A stretch of 64,000 bases of DNA, taken from positions 682,001 through 746,000 of the forward strand of contig JAIXMN010000021.1 of assembly GCA_025716815.1 (NCBI GenBank), written 5' to 3'. Source of the DNA: Dichotomocladium elegans. Lineage: Eukaryota; Mucoromycota; Mucoromycetes; Mucorales; Lichtheimiaceae. Numbering within the stretch: the first letter of the stretch is position 1; each line of letters starts with the position of its first letter. Under the pieces are notes generated by a model. The model searched no databases, was not told the origin of the DNA, and saw nothing but the letters and a program-made list of their open reading frames with translations. A program made the position numbers and the translations under genes. This document shows, piece by piece, positions 39,345-50,581 of the stretch.

Positions 39345-40790
39345 GAACATCGCGAGCCCATTGTACATCATTTTCCAAAATCAAGTCGCACCCTGCCAGT
39401 TGTGAAGTCGCAGGATCGCAAAAATACAAATCGACATTTTGCCCAGAACTTTACGCGTGATGACAAATCGAATGTCACATACGTACACGGAAAGATGCCG
39501 CACGAAAAAAGCTTTCTCTTTTATACGCTTTTACATTCGAAAGTGAGCAATCTATTTTTTTACGAGGATGGCCAAGATCATGTCGTTGATGAGCGTGGCT
39601 GTCCTGAACCTATGGACTATGCGATTGATGAGGAAATGCACTCATTTCAATCCGCTTGTTCTCACACTGAATATCTGCGTAGCATATCGTGCAAGTATAG
39701 CCTCTGAGCTTACTGCCACGCACATTCCCAAGTGAAAGAATACATACATTCGGATGAAAGAAGCGGGGATCAAGGGCAGTTACACAGCATACACTGACCA
39801 AGACAAGATCAGATTTTTCAAACGGATGTTTGAGCAGACCATGAGTGCATCAGCTGCTAGGACTCCATATTCATTAAGCCTAGCGATGGGCGTTACAGTA
39901 CGAGAAAGAACCTGACCGCATCTTTAAGAAACGTAGAAGCAGAGGTCGTTCGCGTATTCTCAATGAAGAGCATAAAAGTATTATTTTAGAATGCGCTGAT
40001 GAGAATCCATCCATTGCCCTAGAGTAGCTGATGGATCAGCTGCTCCAGAGATTTGAGGGGCTCAAAGTATCCAAACGGCGCTCCATCGATTTATAAAGAA
40101 CGAATGCAACTTGTTCATTGCAAATGGCTCGGTTTCAGCCTGTAGACAGGACTAGCAATGCAAAAATCCAAGAGCGCCTTGACTGGGTGCGCAGATGGGA
40201 CATCACCGATATCGACTTTAGAAAATACTGCGTTTTTTTATGAGTCTGGATTCTATATTAATATGAAACGCAGCGCGGCATGGTCCAAGAAAGGGACTCC
40301 TGCAGTGATTACAGTACCAAAGACAAGAGCAAAGACAATCACAATCTTCGGAGCAATCTTAACATCGGGCATCGTTAAACGTAGCTTGAGAGTCCCGCAG
40401 CCACCAACCAAAAAAAGAAAGAGGACAGGTCAATCTGAAGTTGCAAGCAGAGGAACTGTAACTGGACATGATCTCAGCTTCCTTAAGGCAACAATGGACG
40501 AGATGGATAAGTATGAACATATGAAGCGCCATTATTTGGCAATGGATAATGCATCTGTTCATAAGGCTGCAGATATCTCTAAGTACATCGAGTCTCGAGA
40601 ATATCGATGCGGCCATCTTCCATCCTACTCGCCTGAACTCAACCGTATTGAACAATTTCTGTCTTGGAAAGCGAGACACCGATGACCCGATGATGAAAGA
40701 ATCGTTGAGATATAAAGAGCAGTATTTCTACCGGCAGTCATGCAGTATTAGTCGGGTCTCGGATAACACGAAGAAATAGACTTTATAACT
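39345..40790 (+). mobile_element. Longest copy of the Tc1/mariner-type transposon relic (copy 5)
   Basis: This plus-strand copy holds a non-coding flank (39345-39500), the leader (YEDGQDHVVDERGCPEPMDY), the DNA-binding region (AYTDQDKIRFFKRMFEQ) and most of the DDE catalytic domain. All three acidic positions are recognisable: ESGFYINMKRS (first position, the usual D of DESGF now Y), YLAMDNASVHKA (second Asp) and YSPELNRIEQF (Glu). The frame is broken by stops and shifts near 39700, 40025, 40245 and after 40680. Downstream sequence to about 40780 still looks coding-derived. No clear TA-flanked terminal inverted repeats were fixed by eye. Confidence 0.85.
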
Positions 40791-42036
40791 ACAGTATGAC
40801 GAGTGGATGGATATTTGTCTGATTTGTATAGAAAAACTCATCATCGAAACAGGTCATAAAAGGCTTTTCATGCAGAGGCTGCTTCTCTGGGGTATGTATT
40901 GCTGTTTATAATTGACAATATGAACTTACACAAATGTTCAAATCAAGCTTTGTTATGGTGGCAGTACAAAGAACTGCAAACTCCATAAATGCATTGCATA
41001 CGCCGGATTTAACGAGAACAACTTTGATACGGTGAGGTTGCGTAATACATAAACCACAGGTCTCAGTATGGTCTCTCTCCACTAACAGCGATGAGCGTCG
41101 CAGATTTAACTTTTCTAAAGGAGGATATCGTATGATACACCATGGTACTTGTTGCTCCGTTGTCAATCATGAAGAAAGTCATGCATGGTCACCCAGCGCC
41201 CTTATTCCGCCTTGATTTCGCATCAATAGCAGAAGTTCTGCGCAGATGATTGCGCCATTATCAATTCCATCCTTAGCCTCTCTTCTATGGCCATATCCGG
41301 TGTGAATCTTTACGATATTGGCTTGACTTTATTCTGTGCCTGGCTCTCATTGCTGATTCTAGATTAGCCAACCTTACCCGTACCCAAGGTCAGAGAAAGG
41401 TGTGCAAGGATACCGGAACCTACAGTTGGAAGGCAATTTAGCTGTTATGCGACAGTACTCTTCTTTCCTTGCGTCGCTGCTTCCGCCGGCGGTTTTGCCG
41501 TTGTTCCTCGCGCGTCCGCCGTGCTCCTCATGCTTTCTTTTGTTCCTCCGGGTTCGCCTGCCGAATTGCCAGCCGGTCCTCCGCGCTTTCTTTCTTCCCC
41601 ACCCCCAATCTCGCCGTGCTAGTTATCGCCGGCACACATCTGGCTAACTCCGTGGACGTAGGTGTATCTTAAGGCGTATGGGGAAGAATTAACATTTTCG
41701 GTTGCTATCCATGGTGCGAATCTTTTTACCTGCTGATACGAACACTTTTATTTTATATTTTGAACGAACATGGTTCATTCTGTATATGAAAATTATTTTG
41801 GAAAATAAAAGTGAAGAAGTTGAGCGTCCTCTCGAAGCCAGCAGACCGCGCGTGTTGGTTAAGAACGACCGGGGGCGATTGACAGTGCACAGGGCATTTG
41901 GTCCAAATAAAGTAACAATTCTCATAGTCACACGACCGACGTCCTCGTCTCCTTCGTTGTCGTTGCCCGACTGGTTTAGCGAAATCAGTCTGGTCTCTGA
42001 GGTTGGAAAGTAAAAGGCGTAAACCACACAAGCATT
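40791..42036. other. Spacer, no gene recognised
   Basis: A GC-richer, pyrimidine-biased strip at 41460-41620 contrasts with its AT-rich surroundings, but its frames translate to low-complexity Pro/Ser/Arg/Cys sequence. The final part is presumably the promoter of the Zn2Cys6 gene at 42037. Confidence 0.45.
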
Positions 42037-44183
42037 ATGCCTCCAAGCAAGGCATCATCAGCGGCAACAGTGACAAGTAACAAAGATCTTAGTTGCCTGC
42101 GATGCCGTAAAAAAAAGGCCAAGTAAAGTATTGAAAGGTGGAGTGCACGGAGCGGGAAGGGATTCACCAAGGGAAAAAAGTGCTTCCTTCTTAAATAACG
42201 CTCATGCTGCATCAAAAAAAAGATGTTCCAAGACACGCCCGGCATGTACACGATGCGCCCGATCCAATCAGTCTGTAAGTCTACCGATAGGCGCGCATCT
42301 GATCAGTTCGTGATTGCTTGTTCTTCATCATCTAGTGTGAGTACCCAGACGCACCACCCAATCTGTCGGATTTGTCACAAAAAGTTCTCGGGCTATATGA
42401 CACATTGCGAGAATTGGAGAACAAGTTTATACTTCAGTACGCTCTGAACGTGCAGCAGGGCGAAGATGCGAATTGCGAATCTGAGGCAGCTGCAACTGCA
42501 GCTGCGATCCCCATGCTTAGGCCACTCGATGACGCGTTAATACCCGGCACATCAAGAGCACAACAGACGGAAAAACAAAAGGAGGATTCGCCATCCGCTT
42601 CAGAACAGTGTGTCCTTCTCGACGAAAAGGCTCAACCGGGCAGTTGGTCCATGTCTCTCACTTCCGATGGGCTCTCACTCCACGCCGTCGCACGAAACAT
42701 CGCGGAGTTCACTATGTTTGCGAAAGACTTCACACAGCAACTGCGGTATAATAACCCGACAGGGATTCCGGTTCTGGACTGGTACGAGGACGATGAAGAA
42801 GGCGACGATGAAGACGAGGATCCTCTCGATGAAGATGAGTACTTGGTCACAGTACCTTCTTATCCCATCAAGCCTTTACTTGGTCCGTCTGTGCACAAGG
42901 AGAAGATCTGCATAAATGCAAACACTACGACGACCAATGCGACAACAGAAGATATCCTACATCATACACTCGATGCTAGCATCGAAGAAATGCTTAACTA
43001 TCTATCTCCCATATACGACGTTATATTAAGCGACACGTATCCCGCTCACCAACTCCACGCTGCTATGTTACTCAAACACCTCCACGACGCATCTCCATTC
43101 TTGTGTCAGACGCCTCTCGAATTAAATGATCGAAACACCCGCTTTTGCATCCTGACTGCCTATGCAGTCTCTTCAACCCTCCTGTCTTCGCCTTTGCAGG
43201 CCAGGACGTCAAGGCGTTTGCCGTCTGCCACGGACTGCACGAACCTTGCAATAGACTTACTCAAGGACATAATGCTCCAACCGTCACCGCAGAGCAGCCG
43301 TGCTATTGCGGCTGGTGCCACCCTACTGGGATGGGTGACACAATCACCCGAACTGATACGGCTTGCAATCCAAGCGCTTTGTTGTGAGTTTTATGGGTAC
43401 GATTCGATGGACCAAAGCTGGCAGCAGCTGGCGGCGCTAGTGCTCTATGTCGAGGCGATGATATGCATTTTTAGTGGGATTAGTAACGATGATGAGCGAC
43501 AGACGTATAGAATAATGAGTGACGATGTCAAGGACTGGCTTCTCCGAGCCGCGGGACGGCTTTGTACCCATCCGTCGATGATATCCGCCGTGCTAGGCCT
43601 TGAGGCGCAGCTGGTTTGTTTCCTCAAGCAGGTGTATATGCTGTTCTATGAATCCCAGCCCACGGCGATAGGGGTGCGAAAGATCGACGTGGACGACGTT
43701 CTTAATCTTGTTCGCGACATCGAAAGTTGGGAGCAGCGTCTTCCGTGCTTTGCACAATGGAAAGCGGCGGAAGAGAATGACGAGGGCGATGAGCGTCGGA
43801 CCTGGCTGAGGTTGCATATCCACATCATCCACAATTGCGTCAAGATCCTCTTATTCCGACCGTTCTCAACGAACATGCGCGCTGGTCGCGACGACCTTGA
43901 TAACAGCGACCATGATGCGCTTCAGACGCATACCCGGACCACGTTTCTGGATCTCTCGCTTGCCTCAACTGACCGCCTCGTCCTCTGTCTGGGCCACCTA
44001 AAAGAAGACGCCGATAGTAACGACAACAACGTCTGGTCACGAGCAGCGCATTGCTTGGCCCGAGATGTCATTGATCGTGCGCGACTCGCGTTTCCGTGCG
44101 ACGAAGAGCTACTCAAAACCCTGGAGGTCACTGAGAAGCAGTTGCTTCGCGGAGAGAAAATGACCGAATCAACGATTACTTGA
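42037..44183 (+). CDS. Zn2Cys6 fungal transcription factor
   Basis: Three exons: 42037-42122, 42223-42274 and 42336-44183, giving 661 residues. The binuclear zinc cluster is assembled across both introns, with spacing C-x2-C-x6-C-x6-C-x2-C-x6-C: CLRCRKKKAK, then CSKTRPACTRCARSNQS, then CEYPD. A short linker and coiled segment (LSQKVLGLYDTLRELENKFI) may mediate dimerisation. An acidic stretch (WYEDDEEGDDEDEDPLDEDE) precedes the large helical fungal-specific domain (about residues 210-600; FYGYDSMDQSWQQLAALVLY region). Such proteins bind CGG-type half sites and control metabolic or drug-response genes; no target is inferable here. Confidence 0.9.
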
Positions 44184-44507
44184 TTTAGGAATCTCCTATG
44201 GGGGATGGGGCGAAGAAGCACTTGACATGTGAAAGGCATGCTCCTTCTCCTCCTTTGCCGCCGTCGCCCGCCAAACCCCCTTTTTTTTCCGTGTACAGCG
44301 TAAATGATAAATGTATTCAAGGTTATTGCATACAAAGAAATGAGAACAACCGCAACATTTTCTGGCTGTACTGTTGACACATAATATTATTTCTTTTGAC
44401 CATGATGTCCTTTCTTGGTTCAAAGCAACCCGATAAGGCGCATCGACGCTTCTCATTAACCGGGAAAATTCGGTTCGGGAACATCCGGCATGATCCTCCC
44501 AAACGAC

Positions 44508-44532
44508 TGTGTGTGTGTGTGTGTGTGTGTGT
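44508..44532. repeat. (TG)n microsatellite
   Basis: About twelve uninterrupted TG dinucleotides lie just beyond the 3' end of the minus-strand orphan gene and downstream of the Zn2Cys6 gene. Confidence 0.95.
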
Positions 44533-44547
44533 ATAGTGATGATGTAA

Positions 44548-45168
44548 CTACATGATGGACTCTATGCGCGCGGAAGTGTTCTTTTGAAGAGGTGGAGACA
44601 GCTCTACAGGACGACAATCGCGTGCCAGAACCGTAGACGATGGATTGTTCTGCTTCAAAGGTCCGGATGATCGAGGGAAGAAGCGGGGATCGCTGGATAA
44701 CGTGGAAAAGGTATTGTTTGTTGCTTGCTCGACGGCATTTTGCGGGGACAAGAAAGATATTCGCTCCTCCTCTACGGACGTCCCATTGCCGCTGTTGCTA
44801 TCACTATCATCTTCGTTCTCTGCGTCAAGCGTTCTCAGGGGAGACTTTTCTGCCGTGGTCTGATGGTGTCGGTGCTCTTCGAAGGTGGGCAAGGCAAGAT
44901 CGATGTCGTCCTCTTCTGCCGCCATCACCCGCCGATTGGTACGTCTTGTGCGCTTGTTGAGGGCCTCTTCGGCCTTTTGGATTTGGTTGTTGATGAGCAC
45001 GCGGATCCGAGTATCATAAAGCGGTTTACTGCGACGACTGTCGCGGTCCAGCTTTTTGCACCCAAGTGTGAAAACCTTGTTGGCGATCTGCCGAGGCGAC
45101 ATTTGAGATTGGGAGAAGATCGTGCTGGGTGCAGCACGATTTTTACGCATGGACCAGCAGGCAGACAT
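44548..45168 (-). CDS. Uncharacterised basic/acidic low-complexity protein
   Basis: This single open frame of 206 codons has an N-terminal Ser/Arg/Lys-rich part, a helical basic stretch (TRIRVLINNQIQKAEEALNK followed by RTRRTNRR, a plausible nuclear localisation signal) and an acidic region (DAENEDDSDSNSGNG). A Pro/Ser-rich tail has several SP/TP sites (ELSPPLQ, FLSPQN, EKSPLR). This pattern suggests a nuclear, phosphorylated, mostly disordered protein, but no family is recognised. No transmembrane or signal sequence is seen. The intronless state and moderate length leave some doubt that it is a gene. Confidence 0.5.
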   Translation of the reverse strand: MSACWSMRKNRAAPSTIFSQSQMSPRQIANKVFTLGCKKLDRDSRRSKPLYDTRIRVLINNQIQKAEEALNKRTRRTNRRVMAAEEDDIDLALPTFEEHRHHQTTAEKSPLRTLDAENEDDSDSNSGNGTSVEEERISFLSPQNAVEQATNNTFSTLSSDPRFFPRSSGPLKQNNPSSTVLARDCRPVELSPPLQKNTSARIESIM

Positions 45169-45918
45169 GAGAGCTCTGTGACGTTAAAATGAGGAGCGTG
45201 CTTGAAAAGAGAAGGGAAAGAAAGTAGTGATGCATCGACGCTCATTCGGCAAAAAAAGAGCCCTTCCTTTTGTCTCCCTTTCCCACCTCCGTCAAAAGAA
45301 GGTCATGTGAATCCGACACGCGCTCTTGTTCACCCTTTCAACAACAACTCACACCCCCCTCCCCCGACGACCCCTTCCTGGTTATCCCCACATCCAACAT
45401 TCTTGATACGCTTGTTATTATTGGCGCATATACGCGCACAACCATCTAGCCGGCATGACAATATAACAAATCATTTGACTTTTTGAATGGCCCAAACGTC
45501 TTAAAACATCCTGTGTCTTCCCCTCAACCATTCAAAAAGAGCATTGGGCAGCGCGAAAAAAAGAAAAGAGAAAGGAAAAGGAAATCGTCTCCGATTCCTT
45601 TAATTTCAGCCATGCGAAACCAACCGCTTTGCACAGCCGATATCCTCGGAATGATGTCATAATTAAAGCATTGATTGTCCCACATGTAACCGACTGAGGC
45701 CATGCCGCGCCAGTCAAATTGAGCTGTAGTGCTGTGGTCACTGGATTCCATCTTAATTGTTATCCTTGCCTTTGGGGCTTCAAGGAACCTCAACTTTTAA
45801 AATGAACCATTCCATCGATTGCCCTACGACAATGGTACAGCTTTTTTTCGGTATTGATTTCTGAAAATAGTGTATACAAATGGAAGGATAAACAAAAAGC
45901 GGTTTAATGTTTCGTTTG
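45169..45918. other. Spacer between orphan gene and histidine kinase
   Basis: A pyrimidine-rich strip (45260-45410) probably belongs to the promoter of the orphan gene. A minus-strand frame at 45524-45793 has protein-like composition in its middle (FDWRGMASVGYMWDN) but no family match or splice partners; I leave it unannotated. Confidence 0.4.
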
Positions 45919-48900
45919 TCAGTTGCGAGCGGTTGGCAACGTCGTAGGCGGAAAACTAGCGTTCGGGGCTTCGTCATTGACTGGTGGAGACTCACGCCCT
46001 TGCTCACCAGCTGATGACATGCCTTCAACTCCATCCATGGGGTCGTTCGTATGTAATGCACCTTCTTTACTGCCATTAATTAAATGATATCGACTATCAT
46101 TATCTTGCTGTTGCTTCCTTCTCTTCTTTCGCTTGCTAACACAACTTTTGAGCGCTGATTTCATTTCCATCATTGTGAAAGGTTTGCTGATAAAATCATT
46201 CATCCCAGCATCGATACAGATCTGTCGGTCTTGTCGTGATGCAGAGGCTGTCAGCGCAATAATATATACTTCAGCAACATTAAGTAGAGGTGACCTGCTG
46301 TTATTGTTGCTTATGTCATGATGCTGAAGACGCCCTGACTCGCGCTCGGATATGATTGCTCGTGTGGCCTCAAGGCCATCCATTTCCGGCATATAAAGAT
46401 CCATCTTTTTGGAGTAAAATAAGAAAACATGAATGAGACGATGGTTTGTTTGAACTTCGTTCCCATAGCTTACAAAAATGATATCGAACTTGATTTCGCG
46501 CATGAGCTCAAGGACCTCCCGTCCGTTATTGGCAACTACTACATCGTGGTACCCGAGTCGCTTGAGTATGCTGATAGCAATTTTCTGATTAAGAACATTG
46601 TCTTCAGCTAGCATTATCTTGATAGGATATAACATAGCGAGATTTTCGTCATTGCTGGGTGTCTTTTTATGATGATGACAACGTGATTTGCTATGAGCCA
46701 CACGAACAGCTCGGGATGGGGTGTGCTGCTGCGGTTGCTGCTGCTGCTGCTGCTGCTGCTGTTGTTGTTGTTGTTGTTGTTCAGTGTCACATGACTTGGA
46801 TAATTTGTGATGATTTGGTGTGGAAGGAGTCAGAGGAGTAAATTCGTGGGAAGAGCTATGAAGGTAGTTCTTGCTAGGATCATCATAAGTCTGTGTTGTT
46901 ATTTTGGGTATACGATTATGGCTGGTTCCAGTTTCGCGAGCGGCATTATGATGTTGTTGTTGCTGCTGATTATGCTTCAGCTGAGGTGTCATATGCTGCG
47001 GGAAGAGGGCCCATTGTTGTTGTGGAGATGCTGTCGGCGGCGGTGGCAACGCCTGTTGATCTGCTGGTAAGCTGGTGAGCTGAGGAGAAGAAGATATGGA
47101 GCTGTCAGCTGCAGAAGAATGGTCCCGCTCACCAAAAGCCGAGTGGATACTGGTATTCTCGTCAGAAAAGGTTGATACTGGGGAAGGGGGAGAGGTGAGA
47201 ATACTGGCCGAGCTTGCGCTCTCATTGCCCGGCGTGTCATCCATCATGTCATTTGTTGCAACGCCGAGAGGCAAGGTCAATGCGAAACAAGAGCCTTCTT
47301 GCTCCTCCGACTCAACCCAAAGCCCACCACCCATGTGATTAACAAGTGTGCTTGAAATCGCAAGACCAAGACCAGTGCCGCCATACCGTCGCGCCGTCGA
47401 AATATCAATCTGCGAGAATGATTTGAAAAGCTGTGGGAGCCGATCTGCGGGGATACCGATGCCGGTATCGGTTACAGAGATTTCCAGGATCGCCTTTTCC
47501 ATGTCACCATCCTTGTCACCACTCTCGTCCTCAGAGTCATCACCTTGTTTCCCGTCGCTGTTCATTCTTCGCATGGCACGGGACCACATATTTTCAATTT
47601 TGGCGTCATATCGCTGCTTGAACATTTTTACCGTTTCTTCCTGTGCGGTAGGTTGACAAGGTGTGGGCACATATCGTTTAATGCGCACTCGAATGCCACC
47701 TTCCTTTGTAAACTAAAAAGAGAGAAGGCGAAACCATGAGCTTGGTCATGTCAAGGACCCTGAAAAAGTCACCGTTCCCAACTTGCCTTAACAGCATTTG
47801 AACACAAATTCAGCAGAATCTGGGTCAAGCGCATTGTGTCACCCATTAGAATATCGGGTACATCGGGATCAATTCTCCACAACAGCGGTAAACGCGTTTT
47901 GCCGGTTGGATGTATATGTGAAGGAGGTAGATAGCCGGACCTCTCGAGGTCCACAATCATTTCGCGGAGAGGCATCCGATCATTCACATTGGATGGGTAC
48001 TCGAATACGCTCACAACCTTGTTTTGCTGCGTCATAGACGCTTGGTGCCTTGCCATATTAAGCGCATCTATTTTCCTTTTAGGTCAAAATGGCACTCCGA
48101 TCGTTAACTACTTCGTGCGCACCTTTGACACATTTACGTAAGCTAAACCGTCTGGTTTCCAACTTAAACTTTGGGTCATGGTTGATCTTGGACAGGTCCA
48201 AGATGTCATTGATCACCTGATAACATGTATTTGTTATTATAAAATGCGTGTTAAGATCACTAGAATCAAGGTTTGCTTCCTTTACCGTCAAAAGATGGTG
48301 TCCACTGGTCTGAATGACCTCTAAATGCTCTGTCTGTTCGGGATTAAGCGATGCTCTTTCTTGAAGTAATAGATCAGTCAACGCAATGACGGCGCTCATC
48401 GGCGTTCTATGAATTTGTTTGTTCATGAGTATGTTCGCAGGATGGAAACACACTGACCCTCCACGTCTCGCCATACCTTATTTCGTGGCTCATATCCGCT
48501 AGAAATTTGATCTTATTTTCTGCATCCATCTTGGCCTCGTTTTTGGCCCGAACCAGGTGTTCATCATGAATAACTCGCTCCATTTCTCGAGTAACCCTTT
48601 GCTGAACAACATCCAGTAATCGATGTGCATGCTCCATTGCTTCCCCAGACATCCGTTCTCGGGTCAAGAGGCATAACATGCCTAAACTGTATATTTCCTT
48701 GACATTACTAGTTGCGTCAAGTCGTAGACCCAAAAAACCTTGACTCATGGGAAAGGTAGGCGTGTCCAGCATCGCATTTTCGGGTATAATACAGGCCGCG
48801 TTAAGTAGCGTACTCATGTACGGAGTGTCTTCTATGGCAGCCAGTTGTATGGCAAAGTTGGTCTGGCTAGATTTGAACAAGACAGTTAACGCAAAAAAAA

Positions 48901-49472
48901 TAACATTATTAAAGAAAAAAGAAGAGAACTACTTACTAACAAGGTGACATTAACTGGGAATAAGACGCACGCACCATGAGCATTTCCTCATCAGTCCCTT
49001 TGACTGATAAAGATGACGCCCGGCTACTGCTACTGGCTTTCGGTGGAGAGCTACCGTCATTGAAGACGAATGAGGGCTGGACTGGCGATCGGTCTTGGTT
49101 TGGCGTTGCTGATGCAGTTGAAAGTTTACTGCTTTGTATAGTTGGGCTAATGCTGTCATGCAATTCTCTTTTCAAATATTGCTCGCGTGTCATGAGTTGA
49201 TATATCACCACGGTGTCCGCATGCGTCCATCGAGCTAGTTCACGCACGACAGCGCCCAGAAACTCGGGGCCTATTAAAGAATAGGTGTCGGTATAGATGG
49301 CTTGGATTGCAGCGGTGGTTGACGGTGGTGTTCGATGAAGTGCAGTGGTCGAAAGGACCGGGGTGGATTGATGAGGAGGGGGCAGTGGCGTCGTCGTCGT
49401 ATGGTTATTGTTTTCATTGCAATCCGTTATTGTCGTTTCTGTTGATGGGAGAGGAGTAGGAGGAATGTTCAT
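45919..49472 (-). CDS. Hybrid sensor histidine kinase with C-terminal receiver
   Basis: This multi-exon minus-strand gene starts at 49472 with a Thr/Pro-rich leader. The N-terminal sensor region ([22 protein letters not shown], then [20 protein letters not shown]) looks GAF-like. The kinase core has a dimerisation helix with the phospho-acceptor His in [10 protein letters not shown], joined across an intron to [18 protein letters not shown]-binding boxes follow: [12 protein letters not shown] (N), [20 protein letters not shown] (G1/F) and [20 protein letters not shown] (G2). A long polyglutamine linker leads to a receiver domain: [20 protein letters not shown], the phospho-accepting Asp in [10 protein letters not shown] (restored by removing an intron at 46404-46472) and FISKPFTM with the conserved Lys. 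No transmembrane helix is evident, so it is probably cytosolic. Signal and HPt partner are unknown. Confidence 0.88.
46736..46781. repeat. CAG/CAA trinucleotide run encoding polyglutamine
   Basis: Read on the minus strand, this is an array of CAA codons followed by CAG codons inside the histidine kinase linker, encoding about 16 consecutive glutamines. It lies between the ATP-binding domain and the receiver domain. Confidence 0.9.
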
Positions 49473-50581
49473 CGTACTATGTGCGTATGTGTCTTTATAT
49501 GTGGAATTGCGGTTTATTGTTCGTGTTCGGCTTTATCCTCTGCTGGTATATAGAGTTGCGAGCTAGAGAGAAAGAAAGGAAGAAAGAAGGAAAGAAAGAA
49601 AGAAGGAGGTGGGGAAGGGTGAAAAAACAGAAGTGCTACCGGAGGAACTAAAAGCGGTAAGTTGTAAAAATTGTTTGCGGGCCAAAAGGTCGCTGAATGT
49701 GTGTACCGAGCTGGCTTAATGGCCATGCAGGCAGGCATAGACAGTGCATTGGTTTGGGTCCTCCAACAAACTTCCGTCCGGTCCGTTCACGTGCAGGCAC
49801 TAAGGCTCTAATGACATCATGTCTCACTTTCGCCCATCTCCTAGTTGCTAAAATTACGTGGCCATCCCCATCCAATAGCCCAGATTGCCAAACTGTTTAC
49901 TTCTCCTACAGAGGCCCTATTATCTACACATTTCTGTGAAAAGCGGCTGAATCACGCACGTTTTATGTGGGTGTCTGAATGCAGTTGCAGAGTGAGAATT
50001 TGCACATGCAACATTTCGAGCTAGGAAGTGATAACTGTAGCTCAATAGATTAGCTCTACACGTGGACCGGTGCTAAAAACTTCCCCACCAGCGAGGACAA
50101 TCATGCATACCGATATCACACATATCTTGTGGAGGATAGCATAAAAGTCAGTGGCACTGTCAACATTGACAGAAGCAGTAATCTATCATTTAAGTTCGAA
50201 GTCAACGGGCATATTACTCAAGGAAGCCCAGTAAGGCTGTAAGGACAAATCCTCTGGAAGAGAAAGCTGCACGATCACCTCAGATACGTATATGAGCTAC
50301 GCATCTTACAGAAAGGGCGGATGCTAAGGACTTATTAAAATGCACTATAAAGCCAGACATCTGCTTATGGTTTAAGAATTCTCAAGCTTTATATGTCTAA
50401 AACTCGACCGTAAGTCATGTCAGTAAGGGTATGGGTGCCCACTACTCATTTCGACGCGTCAAGATAAACTTTTAACAAATTGATTGGCTCGGAAATATTT
50501 CTATGGATGCGCACCCCCAGAGACAGAACTCAGGGGCGGGACTCAGCCGTAGTTGCGGCCACGCTCTAACCGCTCTCAACA
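49473..50581. other. Divergent promoter region between histidine kinase and JmjC gene
   Basis: It contains a purine-rich GAAA/GGAA array at about 49565-49610, just upstream of the kinase start, and otherwise no gene. Between 50030 and 50100 a TAGCTCAATAGATTAGCTC string recalls a tRNA A-box region but has no cloverleaf partners. Confidence 0.45.

Noticed and set aside
46659..46841. Poly-Ala/Val plus-strand frame
   Set aside because: It is the antisense reading of the histidine kinase CAG/CAA array.
49697..49939. 80-codon plus-strand frame in the kinase/JmjC promoter region
   Set aside because: It has no protein-like conservation and lies in a divergent promoter spacer.
50030..50100. TAGCTCAATAGATTAGCTC resembling a tRNA 5' half
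   Set aside because: No anticodon arm, B box or acceptor pairing could be drawn.
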